This document shows, one piece after another, positions 1 through 6,626 of a stretch of DNA of 45,586 nt. Within the stretch, counting starts at the first letter, position 1; every line of letters starts with the position of its first letter. The position numbers and the translations under genes were made by a program. The stretch covers positions 1 to 45,586 of the IMG/VR virus record IMGVR_UViG_3300025141_000188; one strand, written 5' to 3'. Source of the DNA: a virus. The notes under the pieces are model-generated. The model was not told where the DNA came from, did no database searches, and saw only the letters and a list, made by a program, of their open reading frames with translations.

Positions 1-371
1 CTTCCAGTTGTTGGTCAGAAATTAAAAATAATAAACCCCAAGCGTGACGGGAAAATATGGGAAGTTGAGCCGGTTGCTGTTTATCCTTATCTGCAGGGCT
101 GCGTTATTCGGGTCATGGTAAAAGGGAAAAAAGTCACCCCCATGATTCGCTGGTGCGAAGGTCCGCAAGGTGAGGGGTGGCATACGTATCCATTTAGCGA
201 GCCGCGCGAACTATATGGGCTTTCCGAATTGATGGTAGAAGGGCAACAGGTTGTTGTTGTTGAGGGTGAAAAAGCCCGCGACGCAGTTCAGGCTGCCGGA
301 GACAATAAGCTTGCTGTAATTTCTTGGGCTGGCGGTACTAATGGTCTCGACAAGACTGACTGGTCTCCATT
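1..371. repeat. Terminal overlap, left copy
   Basis: Bases 1-371 match 45216-45586 at 365 of 371 positions. Differences are at 126, 141, 150, 177, 183 and 245 of this copy. The first five are silent third-position changes in the primase reading frame; the sixth changes Gln to Arg. The overlap lies inside one gene and restores its frame when joined. I infer a circularisation overlap assembled from a strain mixture, not a physical terminal repeat, whose copies would be expected to be identical. Confidence 0.93.
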
Positions 372-1947
372 AAAAAGCCGTAAAGTCATACTTTGGCCCG
401 ACAACGACGAGACCGGACGTAAGGCGATGTCGAACGTCGCTAAAATTCTGTTCGATGTTGGCGCTGAGTCCGTGAGAATGATTCACCCGCCCGAGGATCT
501 TCCTAAGGGGTGGGACGGCGCTGACCGGGAATGGGAAACGGCCAATCAGCTTTTTGGCTGGTGCAAGTCTCACGTGCATGACATAGAGCCTGAGCCTATC
601 GTAGTCGATCAAGTCCCGATGCTAGAGCCGCCTGAGCTTGAATCTCCGCCCTTAGCAGAGCCTCCGCCATATATCTTTGAGCAGCAGGCTTTCGAGCCAG
701 TAGAAGAGCCTCACGACGTACCTGAGAAGCTTAGCGACGACTGGAAAGCTATGCTCATGTTTAAAGATGACGGCGACGCCCTGCAGAACAACGTTAATAA
801 TGCACAAACTCTCCTTGGCTATCACCAAGATATGGCAGGGGTTCTGGCTTACAACGAGTTCACCAAGGAAATAGATGTGGCCAAGCGTCCACCGTGGCAC
901 ACAGAGCGCGGAGATTTTCCGAGGAAACTAACAGATGTCGATGACACTCGAGCCACTGCTTGGCTGGAGCGTAAGGGCGTTAAATTGGCCATCAACGTCG
1001 TTCATAACGCGATTGTGAGCGCTGCGCATCATAAGCCATACAATCCGCTGCACGACTACCTGAACGGCTTAGAGTGGGATGGCAAGGCCCGCATTGATAA
1101 AGCCCTGCATTTCCTTCTGGGCTGTAGTGATAATCAGTATACCGACTCTGTTTCGCGTCGTTTCCTTGTTGGAGCTGCGGCGCGAGCTCTAAATCCTGGC
1201 TGCAAGATGGACACAATGCTGATACTCGAAGGGCCGCAAGGTCTCAAGAAGTCTACAGCTGTCGCTGAGTTGTTTGGCGAGGAGTGGTTTACCGATGAGC
1301 TTGGCGACCTTGGGTCAAAAGATGCTGCATTACAGGTGCAGGGTGTTTGGTGTGTAGAGATAGCTGAACTCGCGACGATGAACAGGGCTGAATCAAATCG
1401 CATTAAAGAGTGGATCACTCGTCGAGTTGACAGGTTTAGACCTCCATACGGGAGAAATATCGTTGATGCTCCCCGTCAGTGCGTATTGGTCGGAACTGTA
1501 AACCCTGAAGGCGGTTATTTAAAGGATGCCACCGGAGGCCGAAGATTTTGGCCGGTCAGATGTTCGAAGATTAACGTTGATTGGATACGCGCGCGCCGAG
1601 ACCAAATATGGGCGGAAGCTGTTGCAGCGTATAGAAGCGGTGAGCGATGGTGGTTTGACAAAGGCGAAATCGAATCCGCGCAGAAGGAGCAAGAGGCTCG
1701 CTACGAGTCGGACCCGTGGACCGATCAGGTTGTCGGTTTTATTACCGGCAAAGAAGGCTCGCATGTAACTGTATCCGAAGTCATGGATCATCTGACTTTA
1801 AGCAATAGGGATCAGAATCAGGCATCACAAAATAGGGTTGCGAAAATATTGGTTGCAGAGGGTTGGCGTCGAGTTCAGAAGACGCTCAATAAAAAACGTG
1901 TTTGGTGTTACATAAAAGAGGAGGTGAAAGTTGGAACTAGTGCATAA
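1..1947 (+). CDS. Primase-helicase, C-terminal part (TOPRIM + VirE-like ATPase)
   Basis: This is the continuation of the gene that starts at 44874; the frame is open from base 1, so the first ATG at 115 is internal. Joined, the protein is about 762 aa: CHC2 zinc finger, TOPRIM and a VirE/D5-like superfamily 3 ATPase. Seen here are the TOPRIM glutamate in VVVVEGEKARDA and its acidic pair in LWPDNDE (about residues 202 and 248-250 of the joined protein). A Pro/Glu-rich linker follows, then Walker A GPQGLKKST (about 525-533) and Walker B VWCVEIAEL (about 563-571). Such fusions lay RNA primers and unwind the phage replication fork. No phage DNA polymerase is visible, so it probably recruits the host replisome. 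The next gene overlaps its stop by 17 bases. Confidence 0.93.
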   Translation, partial: LPVVGQKLKIINPKRDGKIWEVEPVAVYPYLQGCVIRVMVKGKKVTPMIRWCEGPQGEGWHTYPFSEPRELYGLSELMVEGQQVVVVEGEKARDAVQAAGDNKLAVISWAGGTNGLDKTDWSPLKSRKVILWPDNDETGRKAMSNVAKILFDVGAESVRMIHPPEDLPKGWDGADREWETANQLFGWCKSHVHDIEPEPIVVDQVPMLEPPELESPPLAEPPPYIFEQQAFEPVEEPHDVPEKLSDDWKAMLMFKDDGDALQNNVNNAQTLLGYHQDMAGVLAYNEFTKEIDVAKRPPWHTERGDFPRKLTDVDDTRATAWLERKGVKLAINVVHNAIVSAAHHKPYNPLHDYLNGLEWDGKARIDKALHFLLGCSDNQYTDSVSRRFLVGAAARALNPGCKMDTMLILEGPQGLKKSTAVAELFGEEWFTDELGDLGSKDAALQVQGVWCVEIAELATMNRAESNRIKEWITRRVDRFRPPYGRNIVDAPRQCVLVGTVNPEGGYLKDATGGRRFWPVRCSKINVDWIRARRDQIWAEAVAAYRSGERWWFDKGEIESAQKEQEARYESDPWTDQVVGFITGKEGSHVTVSEVMDHLTLSNRDQNQASQNRVAKILVAEGWRRVQKTLNKKRVWCYIKEEVKVGTSA

Positions 1948-2155
1948 CGGCGATTTAAAAAGGTTGTTCAGAATGCATTTAAGAATGTCGGCTTACGGGG
2001 ATTTAAGAACACCGATATTTTTAAGCACGGAGCAGTACGAAAAGATGGATAGGCGTAAATTAATCACAGCGTACAGTACAGGAAAGCACTGTCTATTTGG
2101 GCGAAGAGTTGTTGTTATTGATGACGGGGGTCAGAATGAAGTTAACAAAAGTTGA
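1931..2155 (+). CDS. Hypothetical protein, 74 aa, TTG start
   Basis: I do not recognise this protein. The start is TTG at 1931, supported by a strong purine-rich Shine-Dalgarno (GAGGAGGTGA) inside the 3' end of the primase gene. The product is basic and soluble, with no membrane segment. It overlaps the primase gene upstream and the dUTPase gene downstream (20 bases), which fits a translationally coupled early operon. The non-ATG start makes the call less certain than for its neighbours, but the ribosome site and tiling position favour a real gene. Confidence 0.6.
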   Translation: MELVHNGDLKRLFRMHLRMSAYGDLRTPIFLSTEQYEKMDRRKLITAYSTGKHCLFGRRVVVIDDGGQNEVNKS

Positions 2156-3854
2156 AACAGAAGACGGGAAGAAGTGGCGAATTGATTACAGGCCTACAAA
2201 GGAAGGTGATATTCACATATTGCAGGGTTACAGCGGAGCCGTTGCGCACGTATGTAATCAGCCAGGCTATCACGATCACCTTGAAGCGGTGATGATTGAG
2301 ATTGAGGAGTTTGAGGTATCTAGTCATGAAGTGAAGACATTAGAAATAGATAGCAGCCTTATTTCATCGATATATGAAATACCTCAAGACGTTACACCGC
2401 CAGATCCATACACCGAAGGAAAAGAATTCGAACTAAAAATAAAACCAGGAGAAATTAACGTGACAAACACTAAAATAAATCACAAATGCCCTAAGTGCGA
2501 TTACGACGAGTCAAAAAGCGAATTAAAACCGCTTAAGTATAAGAAATTTAATAATCACTTCACCGGGTGCCCTATTTGTGGGTGTGAGCTTTCGGTTGAG
2601 AAGTTTGAGGAGGATTTTAATTACTCTCTCATATACAACCCTATCTACAACGATATCCTTGCTCATGCAACGATAACTCCAACCAGCAAGCGGGCCGAAT
2701 TCTGGAGTGCCTGCGAGACATACAACAAGGTTTATGATTTTTTGAAATCCAAAGGATTCCAAGGCGATTTTTTGGATTTCGATTTCGGGTCGTCTACTGA
2801 CGGTAAAAAAATAATTATTGATAACAATGTCGAGGATTTTATGCTTTGGGCAAAAGCCGAAGGCATTGATTATAGGGAGATGGATGGCTACAAGGATTAC
2901 ATAAAAAGAGTCAGGAGCAACCCAGAAACCGACGTTGCTGAGACAAAATTCAGCACAGCTAATGGGGAGGTAGTCTGGCCTTCGCCCAACCCAAAAGAAA
3001 CAACCACCTTCAAAATATTTTTCGAGGGTTCTGGCGACAAGGAATACAAGTTATGGGCGAGCCATGATTTCCTCACTGCTGAGGATAGCTATATAAAGAA
3101 AATAATATTTGGAAACTTTGAAGGCGCCGATGGTCTGGAGTGGATGACTTCTGCAGATTCTATGTATTTGGTTATTCATAAGTTTGAGAATTCAATTAGT
3201 GTGTATGAGAACCCGCTCGATAAGGCCATAAGGGAAGCGGATCTTCTTTATAATAAGGCCGTTAGAAGCAGACTGCAGCCAGACGAGGACGGGAATATTA
3301 CATGGACGTCACCATTTATGTTTTCTGACAAGCCAGACCCTTTGGAGATAACCGACCTTAAGTTTGATTGGGTATTCCCAACACCGTCGTCTTCAGAGCC
3401 AGTCAAACCTTCGGTATGCATAGCCCTAGCCCACGAAGACGGCAAGTTTCCTCAGCGTCAGAAAGACGGAGACGCGGGCCTTGATTTGTTTCTGCGTGAC
3501 TGCAAGGGTGAGCCTTCGCCTACGGGCGCGTGGACTATTCGTCCGGGCCATCGTAAAAAATTCCTTGTTGGCGTTAAAACCGAGTTTCCGAAAGACATGG
3601 TTGCTTACATAAAACCTAGATCTGGCCTTGCTGCTAATCACGGCATTGACGTTCTGGCTGGCACTATTGATTCGAATTTCCGTGGCGAGTTATGTGTGTG
3701 CTTAATAAATCACGGGCATCAGTCGTACACGTTCGAGAAAGGCGAGCGTATAGCGCAGATTGTTTTCCATCAGATTGTGCGTGATGTTGTCGAGGTTGAA
3801 TTTCTATCGGATAGTGATCGAGGTGAAAGCGGATTTGGGGAGAGTGGGAAATGA
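2136..3854 (+). CDS. dut: dUTPase with long zinc-finger-containing N-terminal extension
   Basis: The last ~140 residues form a complete trimeric-type dUTP diphosphatase, which hydrolyses dUTP to dUMP and PPi and keeps uracil out of phage DNA. All five motifs are visible: DAGLDL (I), PRSGLA (II), GTIDSNFRGE (III, with Phe for the usual Tyr), GERIAQIVF (IV) and RGESGFGESG (V, with ESG for the usual STG). A typical enzyme is about 150 aa; this protein is 572 aa. The ~430-residue extension carries a CPKC...CPICGC zinc-ribbon-like motif near residues 110-150 and is otherwise unrecognised. ATG at 2136 is chosen because GGGGGT lies just upstream; an in-frame upstream ATG at 2097 lacks this support. 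ATGA overlap with the next gene. Confidence 0.9.
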   Translation: MKLTKVETEDGKKWRIDYRPTKEGDIHILQGYSGAVAHVCNQPGYHDHLEAVMIEIEEFEVSSHEVKTLEIDSSLISSIYEIPQDVTPPDPYTEGKEFELKIKPGEINVTNTKINHKCPKCDYDESKSELKPLKYKKFNNHFTGCPICGCELSVEKFEEDFNYSLIYNPIYNDILAHATITPTSKRAEFWSACETYNKVYDFLKSKGFQGDFLDFDFGSSTDGKKIIIDNNVEDFMLWAKAEGIDYREMDGYKDYIKRVRSNPETDVAETKFSTANGEVVWPSPNPKETTTFKIFFEGSGDKEYKLWASHDFLTAEDSYIKKIIFGNFEGADGLEWMTSADSMYLVIHKFENSISVYENPLDKAIREADLLYNKAVRSRLQPDEDGNITWTSPFMFSDKPDPLEITDLKFDWVFPTPSSSEPVKPSVCIALAHEDGKFPQRQKDGDAGLDLFLRDCKGEPSPTGAWTIRPGHRKKFLVGVKTEFPKDMVAYIKPRSGLAANHGIDVLAGTIDSNFRGELCVCLINHGHQSYTFEKGERIAQIVFHQIVRDVVEVEFLSDSDRGESGFGESGK

Positions 3855-4180
3855 GAGAGATTAAAACAATAACCATTAACGGCACTGATAAGTATACGGT
3901 TAAGAAGATATCTCTTAATCAGTTTTTGGATTCAGCTGTAAATGGTATCTGCTTTGGGGATGATTATTATCACATATTGCCTGACAGGTGGCGCGCTGAA
4001 TACTGCGGTGAATACTGGTTTGCAAAGACTTCGCCAGGCGCGGGGCCTTACCCTAGCAAAACAGCTGAATACGGATGGCGGGTTGATGATACCAGGCATC
4101 AAAAAGGAAACTACTTCAAAACCAGAGAGGAATGCTTAGTGGCTATCCGTGGGGCTTTTAGTACTGGAGGCCGACTATGA
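3851..4180 (+). CDS. Hypothetical protein, 109 aa
   Basis: Unrecognised soluble protein rich in Trp, Tyr and Gly. It contains the aromatic string CGEYWFAKTSPG and the ending EECLVAIRGAF, which looks like a small alpha/beta fold. It starts by ATGA overlap with the dUTPase stop and ends by ATGA overlap with the next gene, so it is clearly part of the same transcript. A purine-rich site (GGGGAGAGTGGG) precedes the ATG. No function can be assigned from the sequence. Confidence 0.75.
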   Translation: MREIKTITINGTDKYTVKKISLNQFLDSAVNGICFGDDYYHILPDRWRAEYCGEYWFAKTSPGAGPYPSKTAEYGWRVDDTRHQKGNYFKTREECLVAIRGAFSTGGRL

Positions 4181-4416
4181 TGCTACTTAATATTTGGTTC
4201 TTTATTTTTTGTGTGCTAATTTTTGCCGCTGTTATTTTTATGAACATGCTTTGCATATTTGTGTTTGAGGCTTTTTCTAGACGTAGGATTACTCCTTACG
4301 TACCGATGGCAATAGCGATTTTTATAGTTTGGTGGCTATGCGTAGTGTTTATTCAGGATATCTGCGTAACCAAGCTCCACTTCTGCCAGATGAATGAGGG
4401 GGTGAACCATGGCTGA
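4177..4416 (+). CDS. Small membrane protein, two predicted TM helices
   Basis: 79 aa, dominated by two hydrophobic stretches: residues about 4-30, and about 43-62 containing VPMAIAIFIVWWLCVVF. They are separated by a basic loop FSRRR, giving a hairpin with the basic loop probably cytoplasmic. Start supported by GGAGG and an ATGA overlap with the upstream gene. The two adjacent membrane genes (this one and 4409) lie in an early operon far from the endolysin, so superinfection exclusion or another envelope function is as likely as lysis. This is inference. Confidence 0.75.
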   Translation: MMLLNIWFFIFCVLIFAAVIFMNMLCIFVFEAFSRRRITPYVPMAIAIFIVWWLCVVFIQDICVTKLHFCQMNEGVNHG

Positions 4417-4606
4417 GTTTGTAGTTTCTTGCCTTATTGCTTCGGTTATATTTTTTCTTGTATTTATTTTTTTAAATATTGCAGGAATTGTAAGCTCGAG
4501 CGGCTTGGCAGCAAGAATAATTCTTCCGGCGGCATTCGCCTTAATCCTATGCTGGCCAGTAGCCGTTGGTATCGATTACTTTGGAGGGTGTTATGTCAGA
4601 CCATAA
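4409..4606 (+). CDS. Small membrane protein, two predicted TM helices
   Basis: 65 aa with two hydrophobic segments, about residues 4-28 and 38-54 (ILPAAFALILCWPVAVG), and a short Ser/Gly turn. A good Shine-Dalgarno (GAGGGGGTGA) precedes the ATG, and the gene overlaps the preceding membrane gene by 8 bases. It lacks sequence similarity to known holins that I can recall. The pairing with the preceding two-helix protein suggests they act together in the inner membrane. Confidence 0.7.
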   Translation: MAEFVVSCLIASVIFFLVFIFLNIAGIVSSSGLAARIILPAAFALILCWPVAVGIDYFGGCYVRP

Positions 4607-4772
4607 CCGATATACGGAAAAGCTTCTTTATGTGAAGACTGTTGATTTCCCGAGTCGATGGTCATGGATTAGAAGGTTTTTTTCTTCTATTTTCCTTCCA
4701 GAGCCAAGAAAAACATTCAAAGTAACTAAGGTATCAGACGATGAAATACGCCTCGAGCCAACCGACGACTAA
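4593..4772 (+). CDS. Hypothetical basic protein, 59 aa
   Basis: The start at 4593 has GGAGGG upstream and overlaps the previous stop. An in-frame TTG at 4566 has no ribosome site and was not used. The short, basic, aromatic-rich product has the amphipathic stretch WSWIRRFFSSIFLP around residues 24-37, which could lie on a membrane surface, followed by a small acidic tail. Function unknown; the position after two membrane proteins hints at a membrane-associated partner. Confidence 0.6.
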   Translation: MSDHNRYTEKLLYVKTVDFPSRWSWIRRFFSSIFLPEPRKTFKVTKVSDDEIRLEPTDD

Positions 4773-4911
4773 ACCCCTATCTCTATCCGAGGCATTCCGA
4801 TATCTGCGCCTCAAACACCAAACGCCTGCAGGCAAATCTAAGCAGGTTTGCGCAACCAAAAAGTGTGACTTTGGGTACTCAGGGAACACGCCACTTAAGA
4901 ATGATGGGTGA
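4741..4911 (+). CDS. Possible small protein, 56 aa
   Basis: An open frame of 56 codons that fills the gap between two better-supported genes, overlapping the first by 32 bases and stopping 4 bases before the start of the second. The product is Lys/Thr/Pro-rich, with two cysteines near the end in CATKKC that are too few for a full zinc finger. The ribosome site is weak (AAGGT about 10 bases upstream). Its tiling position supports it, but it could be chance. Confidence 0.42.
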   Translation: MKYASSQPTTKPLSLSEAFRYLRLKHQTPAGKSKQVCATKKCDFGYSGNTPLKNDG

Positions 4912-4915
4912 AACG

Positions 4916-5200
4916 ATGGATATTAAACATATAGGCAATACAGTTGAGGGTATGAGGGACGCTCTCAAAGTTATAAACGATGAGGTACTGAAAGAGTTAG
5001 GCGAGGATGCGCTAAGGGATTTCACGGGAGTCGTCAGTAATATGACTTACAGCATGAAAGAAAGCTACGAGGCTCTAGTCAAGGACTCCTTGCGGTCGGA
5101 GTCTATACCAGAGGATAAGTCCTACGAACTGGAAGTGACCGCAGTGCTTACAGCTTCCATAATCCTCTCGACTAAACTGCTGGAGGCCCGCAATGCCTAA
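4916..5200 (+). CDS. Hypothetical helical protein, 94 aa
   Basis: Unrecognised, mostly alpha-helical protein with an acidic N-terminal half and a mildly hydrophobic helix near residues 72-88 (VTAVLTASIILSTKLL). I chose ATG 4916, preceded by GGGTGA. Longer in-frame starts (GTG at 4865, ATG at 4901 and 4904) are possible, but the first would overlap the 4741 frame completely. It overlaps the following gene by 8 bases in the same early operon. Confidence 0.65.
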   Translation: MDIKHIGNTVEGMRDALKVINDEVLKELGEDALRDFTGVVSNMTYSMKESYEALVKDSLRSESIPEDKSYELEVTAVLTASIILSTKLLEARNA

Positions 5201-5483
5201 CATGCACATATATTTTGATGAGGAGGATCAACGGCAGCAATTCGAGGACTTTATCATGAGCGATGATATTGATAATTGCTTGGAAAGCACAATTTTGATC
5301 AAGAGGGCAACTAAAAATCTAGAAGAGTCCGAGAAGAGAAACCTGGAGTTAAGGAAGGAGATTAACTCTCTAGAAAAAGACAGGCACTACTGGCAGGAAA
5401 AGCTTATAAAACTAGATTATCAAATAAGAAACATGCCTCAATGGGCTAGATTTCTATACTTCCTAACAGGCAAACTGCCGTAG
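5193..5483 (+). CDS. Coiled-coil protein, 96 aa
   Basis: The central region, residues about 30-75, is a highly charged heptad-like helix rich in Glu and Lys (for example ESEKRNLELRKEINSLEKD), predicted coiled coil. It is followed by an aromatic, hydrophobic C-terminus (WARFLYFLTG) that could touch the membrane. The start has GGAGG upstream and overlaps the preceding gene. It is the last gene before the hairpin at 5497 and appears to close the early rightward operon. Function unknown. Confidence 0.7.
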   Translation: MPNMHIYFDEEDQRQQFEDFIMSDDIDNCLESTILIKRATKNLEESEKRNLELRKEINSLEKDRHYWQEKLIKLDYQIRNMPQWARFLYFLTGKLP

Positions 5484-5496
5484 CCTAGCTTACCGC

Positions 5497-5526
5497 AAGG
5501 CCTACCTAGGTGGGCCTTTATATTGC
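5497..5526 (+). terminator. Hairpin terminator closing the early operon
   Basis: A 9-bp stem (5497-5505 with 5510-5518, one T-G wobble) around a CTAG loop is followed by TTTATATT. The T tract is interrupted, so termination may be partial. It separates the early operon from the separately promoted acr-type operon. Confidence 0.6.
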
Positions 5527-5588
5527 CGTCAAATAGTTATTCCTCATTTTTAAACACAAAATAAATTGAAATAATTTACATAAACCTC

Positions 5589-5617
5589 TTGCATTACTGA
5601 AACAGTTTCACTATTAT
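5589..5617 (+). promoter_or_regulatory. Sigma-70-type promoter of the acr-like operon
   Basis: TTGCAT (5589-5594), a 17-base spacer and TATTAT (5612-5617), with the first start codon 32 bases beyond. It is close to the E. coli-type consensus and lies in an AT-rich stretch, as expected of a strong immediate-early promoter. Confidence 0.75.
5598..5610. promoter_or_regulatory. Perfect palindromic operator inside the acr-like promoter
   Basis: TGAAACAGTTTCA is a perfect 6+1+6 inverted repeat lying wholly between the -35 and -10 boxes, where a bound dimer would block RNA polymerase. In known anti-CRISPR operons the Aca HTH protein represses from inverted repeats in the promoter. Here the HTH product of the third gene (6359-6610) is the obvious candidate ligand. 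That link is inference. Confidence 0.7.
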
Positions 5618-5632
5618 ATACCCATACACAAC

Positions 5633-5652
5633 GCAAGAGGAAAACAAAATGT
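5633..5652 (+). repeat. Duplicated ribosome-binding/start segment, copy 1
   Basis: The 20 bases GCAAGAGGAAAACAAAATGT cover the Shine-Dalgarno and ATG of the first gene of the operon. They recur exactly at 5920-5939 over the start of the second gene. Confidence 0.85.
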
Positions 5653-5891
5653 ACAACGAAGCCTTAAAAGCAATTAAGTCTTATAAAAACAATAAAGTGA
5701 TAATGGACTTTGTTACTAAAGAAGCTCTTGAGAAAACAGCATCTGATATTCGCGAAAAAACTGGCTCAGGTACAACTTCAAAAGCTGTAGAACTTTTGAT
5801 GATAAAAAATAAAGAGATCGAAAAGCGAGTTAACGATTATATAAATTCAGGGCTTATTGGTTGCTACATGGCATCATTTAAAACAGCTTAA
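5649..5891 (+). CDS. Unknown 80-aa protein, first gene of acr-like operon (candidate anti-CRISPR)
   Basis: No recognised family. The product is small, Lys-rich and apparently all-helical, with a charged helix (VELLMIKNKEIEKRVNDYI) near residues 47-65, no membrane segment and no obvious zinc ligands. It is the first gene after the strong promoter at 5589, with AGAGG 8 bases before its ATG. It shares an exact 20-base start segment with the AcrIF11-like gene 44 bases downstream. Anti-CRISPR genes typically cluster as short ORFs ahead of an HTH aca gene, so guilt by association makes this a candidate anti-CRISPR. The basic charge argues against a DNA-mimic mechanism. A ribbon-helix-helix-like regulator is an alternative. 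Confidence 0.8.
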   Translation: MYNEALKAIKSYKNNKVIMDFVTKEALEKTASDIREKTGSGTTSKAVELLMIKNKEIEKRVNDYINSGLIGCYMASFKTA

Positions 5892-5919
5892 CAACACTAA
5901 AAAGTTAATCAAAAATAAA

Positions 5920-5939
5920 GCAAGAGGAAAACAAAATGT
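5920..5939 (+). repeat. Duplicated ribosome-binding/start segment, copy 2
   Basis: Exact repeat of 5633-5652, here over the start of the AcrIF11-like gene. The match suggests that the two genes were joined by duplication or recombination at their translation-start regions and are translated at similar rates. Confidence 0.85.
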
Positions 5940-6346
5940 TCCACACTAGCCCAAACAAAATAACCGAAATAAATAATTTAGGAATTGCTGGCGATTGTTT
6001 GTTTTTTTCTGACAACGTTTATGTCATGACTGAAGCGGAAAGCGTTTATGTTTATGAAGCGGACTTTGATTGTATAAGAGTTTGGCAACTCCACGACGAA
6101 GAAATAATCGAAGAGATAGCAGACAACTTTGGTTGCTCAATCGAAACCGCCGAAGGTCTTTTAGATGGAAGTGAATGTGAATGGGAACAAGAATCATGTG
6201 ACGCCGACATGTCATGGTGGCTACAAGGTAAGCGTGGCGAATGTGCAAAAAAAATGGGTTTCGACGGGTGCGAAGATGAAGACGAGCAAGGAACTGTTTA
6301 CATTATCCCGATGAGCGGACGCGAAAACGAGTTAAACTTAATATAA
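5936..6346 (+). CDS. AcrIF11-like ADP-ribosyltransferase, putative type I-F anti-CRISPR
   Basis: 136 aa, acidic. It shows the layout of the AcrIF11 family as I recall it: N-terminal FHTSP (residues 2-6), then I-N-x-x-G, then LFFSDNVYVMT (22-32), a Cys-x-x-x-TAE-x-L segment (66-75), KKMGFDG (105-111) and C-terminal DEQGT-x-Y-I-I-P-M (116-126). Characterised AcrIF11 is an ADP-ribosyltransferase that uses NAD to modify Cas8f of the type I-F Cascade and blocks target DNA binding. The DEQGT acidic pair (Asp116/Glu117) lies where the family's catalytic acid is expected. Context agrees: strong own promoter, short operon, HTH gene immediately downstream, terminator. It could instead modify another host protein. 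Confidence 0.78.
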   Translation: MFHTSPNKITEINNLGIAGDCLFFSDNVYVMTEAESVYVYEADFDCIRVWQLHDEEIIEEIADNFGCSIETAEGLLDGSECEWEQESCDADMSWWLQGKRGECAKKMGFDGCEDEDEQGTVYIIPMSGRENELNLI

Positions 6347-6358
6347 GGAGCAGAACGC

Positions 6359-6610
6359 ATGACACCTTCACAAATATGCAAAGAGCACGGGATAACGCTT
6401 GTTAAGTTATCCCGCTCGCTCGGATATAAAGAAAACGGGCAGCCGGTTGTATCTGAAAGAACGCTAATCAACTGGCACAAAAACAAGCCTTTACTATTTA
6501 AAGCTGTAGTTCTAGGCCAGTCAAAACTTATAAATAGTTCCAAACAACCAAAACCCCTGCCGGCTTGCCAACCTCGGATTTCAGTACAAAAACCACACAA
6601 TCCCGATTAG
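6359..6610 (+). CDS. Small HTH protein, candidate anti-CRISPR-associated (Aca) repressor
   Basis: 83 aa. Residues about 4-50 form a helix-turn-helix of the phage regulator type: ICKEHGITLVKLSRSLGY, then SERTLINWHKNKPLLFKAVV, where the second helix would be the recognition helix. The Pro-rich tail is probably disordered. It starts 12 bases after the AcrIF11-like gene, with AAGGAG upstream, and ends inside the terminator hairpin. A small HTH gene directly downstream of an acr gene is the defining context of aca genes. I cannot match it to a numbered Aca family. It may bind the palindrome at 5598-5610 and switch the operon off after the initial burst. Confidence 0.8.
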   Translation: MTPSQICKEHGITLVKLSRSLGYKENGQPVVSERTLINWHKNKPLLFKAVVLGQSKLINSSKQPKPLPACQPRISVQKPHNPD

Positions 6611-6626
6611 CCTCGGGATTTTTTTT
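6599..6626 (+). terminator. Strong rho-independent terminator
   Basis: An 8-bp perfect stem (AATCCCGA with TCGGGATT), a 6-base loop and eight T residues. The stop codon of the HTH gene lies in the loop. It cleanly isolates the acr-like operon from the late region. Confidence 0.92.

Noticed and set aside
1-371. Direct terminal repeat used for packaging
   Set aside because: The two copies differ at six sites, mostly silent, and the overlap lies inside the primase gene; a mixed-strain circularisation overlap fits better.
4429-4635. Alternative-frame ORF over the second small membrane gene
   Set aside because: The frame at 4409 has the ribosome site and a typical two-helix product; this one does not.
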